DNA of 64,000 nt from Streptomyces sp. JH14 (lineage in GTDB: Bacteria; Actinomycetota; Actinomycetes; Streptomycetales; Streptomycetaceae), in NCBI RefSeq assembly GCF_029428675.1, contig NZ_JAJNEL010000001.1, positions 2,108,001 through 2,172,000 on the forward strand. The letters run 5' to 3'. The notes below the pieces were generated by a model. The model searched no databases. It saw only the letters and a list, made by a program, of their open reading frames with translations, and was not told the DNA's origin. Positions 41,721 to 51,500 of this stretch are shown here, piece by piece. Positions within the stretch are counted from its first letter, which is position 1, and the number at the start of each line of letters is the position of its first letter. Position numbers and translations under genes: made by a program.

Positions 41721-41739
41721 TGCCGTGTACCGCGGGAGG

Positions 41740-43773
41740 TTACGGCGCCACGTCCACGGTCTTGAAGGCGAGCTGCGACAGAGCCGTGTAGTACGGCCTG
41801 ATCTCGACCTTGGTGACGGGGCGCGGTGCGGGCTTGCCGCCGTTCAGCGCGCGGTTCACCCGGGAGCCGACCTTTGCGGGCAGGGTGCGCTTGGGGTCCG
41901 GCAGGACACGCACCTGAGGCCGCGGGAAGGTGAACACGCCGATGGGCTCCAGCACATCGGTGGCCAGCTTGCCCAGCTGGACGCGGGCGGCGCCCTCGGC
42001 GGGCCGCAGCCACACGTCCCAGATCTGCTCGGGCCCCTCGTGCTCCTTGGCCAGCAGGCCGCAGTCGACCCGGGCGGTGATCCGCCGGCCCTCCACGGCA
42101 GACACGGGGAAGGTCAGCACCCGGTTCTTGTCCTTGCGGTGCACGGCTTCCAGCGCGGCGCCGCGGCCGAGCTCACCACCCCAGTAGCTCGCCTCGATCT
42201 CGGCGCTCTCGGTGGAGACCATCAGCGTGTCGACCTCCACGTGGGAGTCGCGCACCACACTGCGGATCCGGAGGCGGTCCTTGTCGCCCTGGTACGGCAG
42301 GAGCAGCTCCATGGCGGGAGCGCCGTTCTCACGCGGCAGCGCGACGTTCAGCAGATCTCTTGCGTCCACGCCGTAACCGTCCACACGGAGCGGTACCTCC
42401 TGGCCCGCGGCCGTGCGGACGGACAGCTCCCAGGTCCCGGCCGGAAGTCCGCCGCGCCACGGAATCACCGCGGCGCCCCCGGACGTCAGAGCAAAACGTT
42501 CCTCCTGGTCCAGCTTCCCGACCCGGCTGCAGACCACGTCGGCCTGGTGCACGCCCTCGGGCAGCGCACCGACCTCGATGTGGACCGACCCCTCGGCGTC
42601 CACCCGCGCGGTGGCCTGCGTGGGCAGCGCCCGGCGGGCGAACGCCTCGTGCAGGATCGCCTCGAAGCGCTCGCAGCTCGCGGGCTCGTGGAAGCGCACC
42701 GCTCCGCGTACGGCGGCCTCGCCCATCCGCTTGCGGCGCTCGTCGTCCTCGACGAGTTCGAGGATGGCCTCGGCCATCGCGTCGGTGTCGCCGCGCGGAA
42801 CGACGATGCCGTCCTCGCCGTTCGTGATGATGTTGCGCGGCCCGTGGTGGGCGTCGAAGCTGACCACGGGCAGCCCCGCGGCCATCGCCTCGACGATCAC
42901 GTTGCCGAACGCCTCCCGCTTGGACGGGAGCACGAAGATCGAGCCCTTGCTGAACTCCGGGGAGACCGGGGCTGCGGGGCCCATCAGCGTCACGGTGTTG
43001 TGGAGGCCGAGCGTCTCGATCTGCCGGCGCAGATTGGCCTTCTCCGTACCGCCGCCGTAGATGCGCAGTCGCCAGTCGGGGCGCTTGCGGACGACGGTCG
43101 CGAAGGCGTCCACGACCGCCGCGAAGTTCTTGTTCTCCTTGAGGAGACCGGCCGCGATGATGACCTTGTTGGTGCTCTTGGACTGCACGGGGGCGGCGGG
43201 CACGCAGTTCGGCATGACCGCGAGCCGGTTGCGCACGCCGGGCACCTGCTTGCCGATGCTCTCGACCTCTTCGGGCGTGAGAGCGGTGAGCGCATCCAGC
43301 GAGTGATACGCCTCGAACAGCCGGCCCTGGTAGTACTTCGCGTAGATCGAGGGCATCGAGTGCTCCTGCGTGACCCGCAGATAGTCACCCTTGGCGTACG
43401 ACAGCATGATCGTGTTCCGCGGGCTGGAGCTCACCACGACATCCGCGTCGGTGGTGGCCAGGAATTCCTGGAGCCGCAGCTCGGCGAGCCGGCTGACCAC
43501 GGGCTTCTTCTCCGCCGGGTCGACCGGATAGACCTTCGGGAACACCTCGATCAGCGGGTTGTCCAGATCGGAGACCGGGGAGTGCGGACGCAGATCGGTG
43601 AGCACGCGTACGGAGACCCTGGGGTCGAGCGGGAAGTAGGACTCGTCGCGCACCTTGCGCAGGGCGACGATCTCGACTTGGTGTCGTGCAGCGAGTGCGC
43701 CCGCGAGGTTCTGCGTGGCGCTCACGACTCCGCCCATGTGGCACAGGTCTCGTACCAGAAAAGAAATCTTCAC
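41740..43773 (-). CDS. GT4-type glycosyltransferase with C-terminal beta-rich domain
   Basis: 677 residues from GTG 43773 (VKISFLVRDLCHMGGV). N-terminal GT-B fold: GGVVSATQNLAGALA, TALTPEEVESI, MPNCVPA, then the GT4 donor site AAGLLKENKN and SKREAFGNVIVEAMAAGLPVV (E-x7-E type). The C-terminal third (about 400-677) is beta-rich (EGSVHIEVGALPEG, AGTWELSVRTAAG, LLPYQGDKDRLRI), similar in feel to the middle of the 1193-aa protein. The sugar is unknown. It lies between the GT2-TagF operon and obg, in its own unit with an AT-rich upstream region. Confidence 0.88.
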   Translation of the reverse strand: MKISFLVRDLCHMGGVVSATQNLAGALAARHQVEIVALRKVRDESYFPLDPRVSVRVLTDLRPHSPVSDLDNPLIEVFPKVYPVDPAEKKPVVSRLAELRLQEFLATTDADVVVSSSPRNTIMLSYAKGDYLRVTQEHSMPSIYAKYYQGRLFEAYHSLDALTALTPEEVESIGKQVPGVRNRLAVMPNCVPAAPVQSKSTNKVIIAAGLLKENKNFAAVVDAFATVVRKRPDWRLRIYGGGTEKANLRRQIETLGLHNTVTLMGPAAPVSPEFSKGSIFVLPSKREAFGNVIVEAMAAGLPVVSFDAHHGPRNIITNGEDGIVVPRGDTDAMAEAILELVEDDERRKRMGEAAVRGAVRFHEPASCERFEAILHEAFARRALPTQATARVDAEGSVHIEVGALPEGVHQADVVCSRVGKLDQEERFALTSGGAAVIPWRGGLPAGTWELSVRTAAGQEVPLRVDGYGVDARDLLNVALPRENGAPAMELLLPYQGDKDRLRIRSVVRDSHVEVDTLMVSTESAEIEASYWGGELGRGAALEAVHRKDKNRVLTFPVSAVEGRRITARVDCGLLAKEHEGPEQIWDVWLRPAEGAARVQLGKLATDVLEPIGVFTFPRPQVRVLPDPKRTLPAKVGSRVNRALNGGKPAPRPVTKVEIRPYYTALSQLAFKTVDVAP

Positions 43774-44117
43774 TAGCGTCTTTCGGCAGGGCCGCGACTC
43801 GCGGCGATCCCCGGGCAGCCTCGTGCGCGCGTGACCGCGCTCCCCTCGCCCCTGGCTGAGGACGCACCCATGTGCCCCTCGCCTGGCATGACCCACTGAG
43901 GCGTCAGAGGGTTGTACGCACTGCGAATCTTTTTTGAGTATTTCTGCAAAGCCTGCCGATCATACAGTCACAGCTTTCCTGTTAGCCGCATAAATCGCCC
44001 GGAGGCCGAGCCCCGCGGGAGCAACGGGAAAGCCCGGTCCCGGCCTCCTGGATCAGAGGCCGGGACCGGGCGACAAGAAGAAGCGGGACGGGGCGCCGGG
44101 CTCGGCCGGCCCCCTCC
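43774..44117. other. AT-rich intergenic region between GT4 gene and obg
   Basis: No gene seen. 43917-43995 is strikingly AT-rich, with TATGAT on the minus strand as a -10 candidate for the GT4 gene but no clear -35. 44032-44071 is the obg terminator. Confidence 0.5.
44032..44071 (-). terminator. obg terminator
   Basis: Perfect 16-bp stem (44032-44047 with 44056-44071), 8-nt loop, about 45 bp beyond the obg stop. Confidence 0.8.
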
Positions 44118-45557
44118 TTACGCGAACGGGTCGAAATCCTCGTAGGCCTTGCCCGCCTCGTCGCGCTCCGCCTCGCGGTCGCGACGGCGCTGAGCGGCCG
44201 GACGCGGGGCTTCGAGACGGTGGTCCTCGCCACGCCGGCCGAGCATCTCCGCGCCCGCCGCCATGGTCGGCTCCCAGTCGAAGACGACCGCGTTGTCCTC
44301 GGCGCCGATGGCCACGCCGTCACCGGCACGGGCACCGGCCTTCATCAGCTCGTCCTCGACGCCGAGGCGGTTGAGCCGGTCCGCGAGATAGCCGACGGCC
44401 TCGTCGTTGTTGAAGTCGGTCTGGCGCACCCAGCGTTCCGGCTTCTCGCCGCGCACCCGGTAGATGCCGTCGTCCTCCAACGTGACGGTGAAGCCCGCGT
44501 CGTCCACGGCCTTCGGGCGGATGACGATGCGGGTCGCCTCCTCCACCGGCTTGGCCGCGCGCGCCTCGGCGATCACACCGGCGAGCGCGTAGGAGAGATC
44601 CTTGAGGCCGATGTGAGCGACGGCGGAGACCTCGAAGACGCGGTAGCCGCGCCCCTCGAGCTCCGGGCGGATCATGTCGGCGAGGTCCTGGCCGTCCGGG
44701 ATGTCGATCTTGTTGAGAACGACGATGCGGGGCCGGTCGTCCAGACCGCCGTACTGCTTCAGCTCCTCCTCGATCATGTCGAGGTCGGAGACCGGGTCAC
44801 GGTCGGACTCCAGCGTCGCCGTGTCCAGCACGTGCACGAGCACGGAGCAGCGCTCGACGTGCCGCAGGAACTCCAGGCCGAGGCCCTTGCCCTGGCTGGC
44901 GCCCGGGATCAGGCCCGGGACGTCGGCGATGGTGTAGACGGTGCTGCCCGCGGTGACCACGCCCAGGTTCGGGACGAGCGTGGTGAACGGGTAGTCGGCG
45001 ATCTTCGGCTTGGCCGCGGACAGGACCGAGATCAGCGAGGACTTGCCCGCGCTCGGGTACCCCACCAGGGCGACGTCGGCGACGGTCTTCAGCTCGAGGA
45101 CGATGTCCCGGAACTCGCCCGGCTCGCCGAGCAGCGCAAAGCCGGGCGCCTTGCGGCGGGCGGAGGCGAGCGCCGCGTTGCCGAGGCCGCCGCGGCCGCC
45201 CTGGCCGGCCACGAACGTGGTGCCCTGGCCGACCAGGTCGGCCAGCACGTTGCCGTTCCTGTCGAGCACGACCGTGCCGTCGGGGACCGGCAGGACGAGG
45301 TCCTGGCCCTCCTTGCCGGTGCGGTGGTCGCCCGCGCCGGGCTGACCGTTGGTGGCCTTGCGGTGAGGATGGTGGTGATAGTCGAGGAGCGTGGTGATGT
45401 CCTGGTCGACGACCAGGGTCACATCGCCGCCACGGCCGCCGTTGCCGCCGTCGGGGCCGCCGAGCGGCTTGAACTTCTCACGGTGAACGGAGGCACAGCC
45501 GTGGCCTCCGTTACCCGCGGCGACATGCAGCTCGACGCGGTCCACGAAGGTGGTCAT
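44118..45557 (-). CDS. obg: Obg/CgtA GTPase
   Basis: 479 residues from ATG 45557 with GGAGG nine bases upstream. Glycine-rich Obg fold (1-158: [29 protein letters not shown]), GTPase domain ([47 protein letters not shown]) and an OCT C-terminal domain (about 340-425), then an Arg/Glu-rich actinobacterial tail ending EDFDPFA. Acts in ribosome assembly and development; in Streptomyces obg is linked to sporulation onset. Last gene of rplU-rpmA-obg, with an intervening hairpin. Confidence 0.97.
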   Translation of the reverse strand: MTTFVDRVELHVAAGNGGHGCASVHREKFKPLGGPDGGNGGRGGDVTLVVDQDITTLLDYHHHPHRKATNGQPGAGDHRTGKEGQDLVLPVPDGTVVLDRNGNVLADLVGQGTTFVAGQGGRGGLGNAALASARRKAPGFALLGEPGEFRDIVLELKTVADVALVGYPSAGKSSLISVLSAAKPKIADYPFTTLVPNLGVVTAGSTVYTIADVPGLIPGASQGKGLGLEFLRHVERCSVLVHVLDTATLESDRDPVSDLDMIEEELKQYGGLDDRPRIVVLNKIDIPDGQDLADMIRPELEGRGYRVFEVSAVAHIGLKDLSYALAGVIAEARAAKPVEEATRIVIRPKAVDDAGFTVTLEDDGIYRVRGEKPERWVRQTDFNNDEAVGYLADRLNRLGVEDELMKAGARAGDGVAIGAEDNAVVFDWEPTMAAGAEMLGRRGEDHRLEAPRPAAQRRRDREAERDEAGKAYEDFDPFA

Positions 45558-45631
45558 GGTGGAAACCTCCAGTTACATACATGCAGAAATGTTTCAAGCT
45601 CATGCTGTCTCTCCTAGGAGAAACGCGCGAA

Positions 45632-45670
45632 AGGCGGACCCGCTTCCCATACGGGAAGTGAGGTCCGCCT
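45632..45670 (-). terminator. Hairpin between rpmA and obg
   Basis: Two-part stem: 9 bp outside (45632-45640 with 45662-45670) and 8 bp inside, separated by one bulged base, 30 bp after the rpmA stop. Probably partial termination so that ribosomal proteins exceed Obg. Confidence 0.65.
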
Positions 45671-45699
45671 CCGCAGAAACCGCTCGACGAGCGCCGAAA

Positions 45700-45957
45700 T
45701 TACTCGGCGATCGGAACGATGTTCACGACCTTGCGACCACGGTGGGTACCGAACTCGACCGCACCAGCGGCGAGCGCGAACAGCGTGTCGTCGCCGCCAC
45801 GGCCGACGCCCGTGCCCGGGTGGAAGTGGGTGCCGCGCTGGCGGACCAGGATCTCACCGGCGTTGACGGCCTGGCCGCCGAAGCGCTTGACGCCGAGCCG
45901 CTGAGCGTTGGAATCGCGCCCGTTCCGGGTGGACGATGCGCCCTTCTTGTGTGCCAT
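45700..45957 (-). CDS. rpmA: 50S ribosomal protein L27
   Basis: 85 residues from ATG 45957: [20 protein letters not shown] then [22 protein letters not shown], the standard L27 pattern near the peptidyl-transferase centre. No N-terminal cleavage extension of the Firmicutes type. 14 bp after rplU. Confidence 0.98.
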   Translation of the reverse strand: MAHKKGASSTRNGRDSNAQRLGVKRFGGQAVNAGEILVRQRGTHFHPGTGVGRGGDDTLFALAAGAVEFGTHRGRKVVNIVPIAE

Positions 45958-45971
45958 GTCTTCTCAGTCCC

Positions 45972-46292
45972 TTACTTCGCAGCCGCGGGAATGCCGGTGA
46001 CCTTGATCGCCGTGTACTGCTGGCGGTGACCCTGGCGACGGCGGTAGCCGGTCTTGTTCTTGTAGCGAAGGATGTCGATCTTCGCGCCCTTGTGGTGGTC
46101 CACGACCTCGGCCTGGACCTTGATCCCGGCCAGCACCCACGGGTCGCTGGTCACGGCGTCGCCGTCGACCACGAGCAGGGTCGAGAGCTCGACCGTGTCG
46201 CCAACCTGGGCAGTGGAAATCTTGTCAACCTCAACGATGTCACCGACAGCAACCTTGTGCTGGCGGCCACCGCTGCGCACGATGGCGTACAC
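45972..46292 (-). CDS. rplU: 50S ribosomal protein L21
   Basis: 106 residues from GTG 46292: [17 protein letters not shown], then [21 protein letters not shown], classic L21. The 195-bp leader upstream (46293-46487) holds no gene, carries a TTGACC at plus 46440-46445 on the minus strand and several short inverted repeats that could be an L21-type regulatory leader, unproven. In S. coelicolor rne lies directly upstream; here two extra genes intervene. Confidence 0.97.
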   Translation of the reverse strand: MYAIVRSGGRQHKVAVGDIVEVDKISTAQVGDTVELSTLLVVDGDAVTSDPWVLAGIKVQAEVVDHHKGAKIDILRYKNKTGYRRRQGHRQQYTAIKVTGIPAAAK

Positions 46293-46487
46293 GCGGATCT
46301 CACTCTCGCTCGGAACGGAAACCCCTGATGCCAGCCGCTCACACGGGTCCGGAGACCCGTGACGATCCGGATTGGACGAGCGGCCTCTCCCGTACGAGCG
46401 GGAGGTCAGTGCTCAGAGGTGTGGCGAACAAACGCCGACGGTCAAGGCTACGGGGCCGCGGACAGCCGGTCAAACCGGGCCACGGAT

Positions 46488-47549
46488 TCAGGCCTCGACA
46501 GCCTTCACGTACTCACTGTAGGCGTCCCGGATCCCGTCGGCGGACAGGTTCAGGTGCTCCAGGATCGTGTAGCGCCCGGGTCTGGTCCGGGGGGCGAACT
46601 CGACCACCTCGACGAACTCGTCCGCGCTGAAGCCCATCTCCTCGGCCAGCACGGGCAGACCGTGGCTCCGCAGCGTCCGGGCCATCTGCACGGACTCCTC
46701 GTGGGCGCCGCGCAGATGCATCGCGAACGCCGCGCCCAGACCGCACTGCTCGCCGTGGCTGGCAGCGCGCTCGGGGTGGAGGAGATCGAAGGCGTGGTTG
46801 ATCTCGTGGCAGGCGCCGGAGGCGGGACGGCTGTCGCCCGCGACCGACATCGCGATACCCGTGGTCACCAGCCCCTCGGCCAGCACCTGCAGGAAGCTGT
46901 CGTCCCCGATCCCGCCGGGATGGCGCAGCACGGCCTCACCGGCCTGGCGGGCCATCGCGGCGGCAAGGCCGTCGATGTCCTCGCCCTTCACCTGATGGGC
47001 CAGCTCCCAGTCCGCGACCGCGGAGATGTTGGACAGCGCGTCGCCGATCCCGGAGCGGACGAAACGCACCGGGGCCTCGCGGATGACGTCCAGGTCGATC
47101 AGGACCGCGATCGGGTTCGGGACACCGTACGAGCCTCGGCCCGCGTCGTTGTCCAGCGTGGCGACCGGCGAGCACAGACCGTCGTGGGAGAGGTTCGTCG
47201 CCACCGCGACCAGCGGCAGCCCGATACGCGCCGCGGCGAACTTCGCACAGTCGATGATCTTGCCGCCGCCGAGGCCGACCACGGCGTCGTAACGCCCGGA
47301 CTTCATGGCCTCGGCGAGCTTGACCGCATCCTCGAGGGTGCCGCCGCCGACCTCGAACCAGGAAGCGCTCGGCAGGCTCGGCGACAGCCGCTCGCGCAGC
47401 GCCTGACCGGACCCTCCGCTGATTGCGACCGCCAGCTTGCCCGAGCTGGAGATCCGCTGGTCCGCGAGGACGGTCGCGAGGTCGGCCAGGGCTCCCGCAC
47501 GGATATCGACGACGATCGGCGCCGGTATGAGGCGGGTCAGTACTGGCAC
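46488..47549 (-). CDS. Glycerol-1-phosphate-dehydrogenase-like (iron-containing alcohol dehydrogenase family)
   Basis: 353 residues from GTG 47549 with GGAAG about seven bases upstream, overlapping the previous gene by 13 bp. Rossmann signature VGLGGGKIIDCAKFAA (about 95-110), SHDGLCSPVATL and metal-binding GACHEINHAFDLL ... HGEQCGLGAAF, as in AraM/EgsA-type sn-glycerol-1-phosphate dehydrogenases. These reduce dihydroxyacetone phosphate. With the nucleotidyltransferase gene before it, it may make an activated polyol-phosphate for the TagF-like enzymes at 35.8-41.6 kb. A related polyol substrate is equally possible. Confidence 0.8.
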   Translation of the reverse strand: MPVLTRLIPAPIVVDIRAGALADLATVLADQRISSSGKLAVAISGGSGQALRERLSPSLPSASWFEVGGGTLEDAVKLAEAMKSGRYDAVVGLGGGKIIDCAKFAAARIGLPLVAVATNLSHDGLCSPVATLDNDAGRGSYGVPNPIAVLIDLDVIREAPVRFVRSGIGDALSNISAVADWELAHQVKGEDIDGLAAAMARQAGEAVLRHPGGIGDDSFLQVLAEGLVTTGIAMSVAGDSRPASGACHEINHAFDLLHPERAASHGEQCGLGAAFAMHLRGAHEESVQMARTLRSHGLPVLAEEMGFSADEFVEVVEFAPRTRPGRYTILEHLNLSADGIRDAYSEYVKAVEA

Positions 47550-48289
47550 GCGATCTTCCTGCCCTTGGCGAGGTCCTCGTGGTTGTCGATCTCGACCCAC
47601 TGGACATCGCCGATCGGAGCCACGTCGACCTTGAAGCCGCGGTTGACGAGCTCCTGGTAGCCGTCCTCGTAGTACAGGTCCGGATCACGCTCGAAGGTCG
47701 TCCGCAGCGCGTCCGCGAGCTCGTCGGCCGCATCGCCCTCGATGAGCGTGACGCCGATGTACTCGCCCGTCGCCTCGGCCGGGTCCATCAGCTTGGTGAT
47801 CCGCTGGACGCCCTTCTCGGGGTCCACGACGACCTTCATCTCCTCGTCGGCGAGCTGCTTCACCGTGTCCAGGGCGAGGATGATCTTCTTGCCGTCGCCA
47901 CGGGCGGCCAGCAGCGTCTTCTCGACGGAGACCGGGTGGACGGTGTCACCGTTGGCGAGGATCACGCTGTGCTTGATCGAGTCGCGGCCGCACCAGAGGG
48001 AGTACGCGTTGTTCCACTCCTCGGCCTTGTCGTTGTCGATCAGCGTGATCGAGACGCCGTACTTCGCCTCGAGGGCCTCCTTGCGGGCGTACACGGCCTC
48101 CTTGCGGTAGCCCACGATGATCGCGACCTCGGTCAGCCCCACCTCGGCGAAGTTGCCCAGCGTCAGGTCGACGACGGTGAGGCTCTCCTCGTCACCCTCG
48201 GGGCCGACCGGCACCAGGGCCTTCGGAAGGGTGTCGGTGTACGGGCGCAGACGCCGTCCGGCACCGGCTGCGAGTATCAGGCCGATCAT
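47537..48289 (-). CDS. Nucleotidyltransferase, LicC-like cytidylyltransferase family
   Basis: 250 residues from ATG 48289 with AAGGAGAA six bases upstream. LILAAGAGRRLRPYTDTLPKALVPVG is the NTP-transferase signature; AEEWNNAYSLWCGRDSI, VILANGDTVHP and the C-terminal VDVAPIGDVQWVEIDNHEDL fit the phosphocholine cytidylyltransferase-like group rather than RmlA or GalU. Likely activates a phosphorylated alcohol with CTP. It is translationally linked (13-bp overlap) to the glycerol-1-phosphate-dehydrogenase-like gene, so CDP-glycerol or a similar CDP-polyol is a reasonable guess. Confidence 0.8.
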   Translation of the reverse strand: MIGLILAAGAGRRLRPYTDTLPKALVPVGPEGDEESLTVVDLTLGNFAEVGLTEVAIIVGYRKEAVYARKEALEAKYGVSITLIDNDKAEEWNNAYSLWCGRDSIKHSVILANGDTVHPVSVEKTLLAARGDGKKIILALDTVKQLADEEMKVVVDPEKGVQRITKLMDPAEATGEYIGVTLIEGDAADELADALRTTFERDPDLYYEDGYQELVNRGFKVDVAPIGDVQWVEIDNHEDLAKGRKIACQY

Positions 48290-48482
48290 GAGGGTTCTCC
48301 TTGCTGTTTGGTTCTCTTTGCTACGCGTTCATTGTCCGGTCGCAGGCGCGTGGGACCAGGCCCCCGGACAGTTGTCCCGGTCACCCTGGCCGCGGCCGCC
48401 CCGGCCGCCCCGGCCGGTCCCGGTCCCGCTCCCGCGGACTCCGGGAATCGGGTCTGCCGCAGCAGGTGCACCGAACGCAGCC

Positions 48483-48510
48483 GACCGGCCCCCTTGATAC
48501 GGGGCCGGTC
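48483..48510 (-). terminator. Second hairpin downstream of rne
   Basis: 10-bp perfect stem (48483-48492 with 48501-48510) in the 299-bp gap after rne, which otherwise holds no gene. Confidence 0.5.
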
Positions 48511-48550
48511 CGCATGCGTGGGCTGCTGCACGGCAGCGGGAGACCGGGCG

Positions 48551-48580
48551 GGGTGTTCCGGGCGGAGGCCCGGAACACCC
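48551..48580 (-). terminator. rne terminator
   Basis: 13-bp perfect stem (48551-48563 with 48568-48580), 4-nt loop, 8 bp after the rne stop. Confidence 0.8.
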
Positions 48581-48588
48581 GCGGGCGC

Positions 48589-51500
48589 CTACTGCTCCGC
48601 CGCTGCCGTCTTCTTGGCCGCCGCCTTCTTGGCCGTCGTCTTCTTCGCGACGGTCTTCTTGGCAGCCGTCTTCTTGGTGGCCGCCTTCTTGGCGGTGGCC
48701 TTCTTGGCGGTCTTGCGGGCCGCCTTCTTCGCCGGGGCCTCGGCCTCTGCGGATTCCGGAGCCTCCGCGGCGACGGCGGTGGTGTCGGCGGAGCCCGTCA
48801 CCACGACGATCTCCGCACCGTCCGTACCTGCGGGGGGACCCGCGGGGGCGGTCACCTTGCGGGTCACCCGGCGCCGGGCACGCGGCGGGGCGGCCGGAGC
48901 GGCCACCTCCTCGGGTGCGGGCTCGGCCTGCGGCGCCTCGACGACCGGGGCCTCGGCCACGGGGGCCTCGACGACCGGGGTCTCGACGACAGGCGCCGCG
49001 ACCGGCTCGGCCTGCTCGGCCGGGGCCGGCGAGCCCGCCGGAGCGGTCGCCTTACGGGTCGCCCGACGGCGCGTACGGCCCTGCGGAGCCTCGGCCACGG
49101 GGGCCTCGACCGGCTCGGGCTCGACGACCGGCTCGGCCACCGGCTCCTCGGCGGGTGCGGCCTTCGGGGCACCGGCCGGAGCCGAGACCTTGCGGGTCGC
49201 ACGCCGACGGCCACGACCACGCGTGGCGGCCGCCTCGGCCTCCGCCGGGCTGCTGTACAGCTCCTCGTCCGGTACGAACTCGGGCTCGGGCAGCGCCACC
49301 GGAGCGGCGACCTCCGCAGCCACCTCGGCCTCGGTCTCCACCTCGGCCTCGACGGTCTCGTGCTCGTGCTCGACGAGGTGCTCGGGCTGCTCGCCGACGC
49401 CACCGCGGCCGCGCTTCTTGGCACGCTTGCCGTTGCCGCCGCCACCGACCGCGGTCGGCTGCTCCATGTGCACGATCACGCCGCGCCCGTTGCAGTGGAC
49501 ACAGGTCTCGGAGAAGGACTCCAGCAGACCCTGGCCCACCCGCTTACGGGTCATCTGGACCAGGCCCAGCGAGGTGACCTCGGCAACCTGGTGCTTCGTA
49601 CGGTCGCGTCCCAGGCACTCCAGCAGGCGCCGCAGCACCAGGTCCCGGTTGGACTCCAGGACCATGTCGATGAAGTCGATGACGACGATGCCGCCGAGGT
49701 CGCGCAGCCGCAGCTGACGCACGATCTCCTCGGCCGCCTCCAGGTTGTTCCTGGTGACGGTCTCCTCGAGGTTGCCGCCCTGACCCGTGAACTTGCCGGT
49801 GTTGACGTCGACGACGACCATCGCCTCGGTCTTGTCGATCACCAGCGAGCCGCCGCTGGGCAGCCAGACCTTCCGGTCCAGCGCCTTCATCAGCTGCTCG
49901 TCGATCCGGTACGTGGCGAAGACGTCGACCTCGGAGGTCCACCGCGACAGCCGGTCCGTCAGGTCGGGCGCGACATGCGCGACGTAGCCGTGGATGGTCT
50001 CCCACGCGTCGTCACCGCTGACGATGACCTTCGAGAAGTCCTCGTTGAAGATGTCGCGGACGACCCGGACGGTCATGTCCGGCTCGCCGTAGAGCAGGGT
50101 CGGCGCGTTGGAGCTGCCGCTGCTCTTCGACTTCTTCTGGATGTCCTCCCACTGCTGCTGCAGACGCTCGACATCACGGCGCAGCTCGTCCTCGCTCGCG
50201 CCCTCGGCGGCGGTGCGCACGATGACGCCCGCGTCCTCGGGAACGATCTTCTTGAGGATGGTCTTCAGCCGGGCGCGCTCGGTGTCGGGCAGCTTGCGGC
50301 TGATGCCGGTCATCGAGCCCTCGGGCACATAGACCAGGTAGCGGCCAGGCAGCGAGACCTGGCTGGTCAGGCGGGCGCCCTTGTGACCGATCGGGTCCTT
50401 CGTCACCTGGACGAGGACGGACTGACCGGACTTCAGCGCGGTCTCGATCCGGCGCGGCCCGTGGGCCATGCCGAGCGCCTCGAAGTTGACCTCACCGGCG
50501 TACAGGACGGCGTTGCGGCCCTTGCCGATGTCGACGAAGGCGGCCTCCATGGACGGCAGTACGTTCTGCACCTTGCCCAGGTAGACGTTGCCGACGTAGC
50601 TGGTGGCCTGCTCCTTGTTGACGTAGTGCTCGACGAGCACGTTGTCCTCGAGGACGCCGATCTGGGTGCGGTCGCCGTTCTGGCGGACGATCATCACCCG
50701 CTCGACGGCCTCGCGGCGGGCCAGGAACTCCGCCTCGGTGATGATCGGGACGCGCCGGCGGCCCTGCTCACGGCCTTCGCGGCGGCGCTGCTTCTTCGCC
50801 TCCATACGGGTCGAGCCCTTGATGGACTGGACCTCGTCGAAGCCGGTGCCGGGCTCGCGCTCGGCCTCCTTCTTGCGGGGCTCGCGGACCTTGACGACCG
50901 TACGCTCCGGGTCGTCCGTACCGGCTTCGGCCTCGATCGCGGCGTCACCGCTGCGACGGCGGCGACGGCGACGGCGACGGCTGCTGCTGGAGCCGGAGAC
51001 GGAGGCCTCGTGGTCCTCCTCTTCCTCCTCCTCGGCTTCCTGAAGGCGCTCGCGCTCGTCCTCGGAGGTGTCGGCGGCGTGCTCGTCGGCGTGCTGCTCC
51101 GCGGTTTCGTCCGCCTCGGCGGCATCACCGCGGCGACGGCGACGGCCACCACGACGGCGACGACGCGACGGCCGGTCCCCGTACTCGTCCGTCTCCTCGC
51201 CCTCGTGCTCGGCTTCGCTCTCCGCCTCGTACTCCTCCTCGACGGGCTCCTCCGCCGGAGCGGCGGGCGCGGCCGTCCGCTCGGCGGCCGGCTCGGTCTC
51301 GGCGGCCTCGCCGCGACGGCGGCGACGACGGCGGGTACCCGTCTGCGGCGCGGCCTCGGCGACGGGCGCCGCCTCCTCGGCAGCGGCGGTCTCCTCGACC
51401 GTCTCGATCTCCTCCTCGGCCTCGGCCTCGGCGTGACGCGAGGCGGGGCCGGCGGCCGCGGCGGCGGCTGCGGCGGTCTCCGGAGTCTGGAACATCGGCT

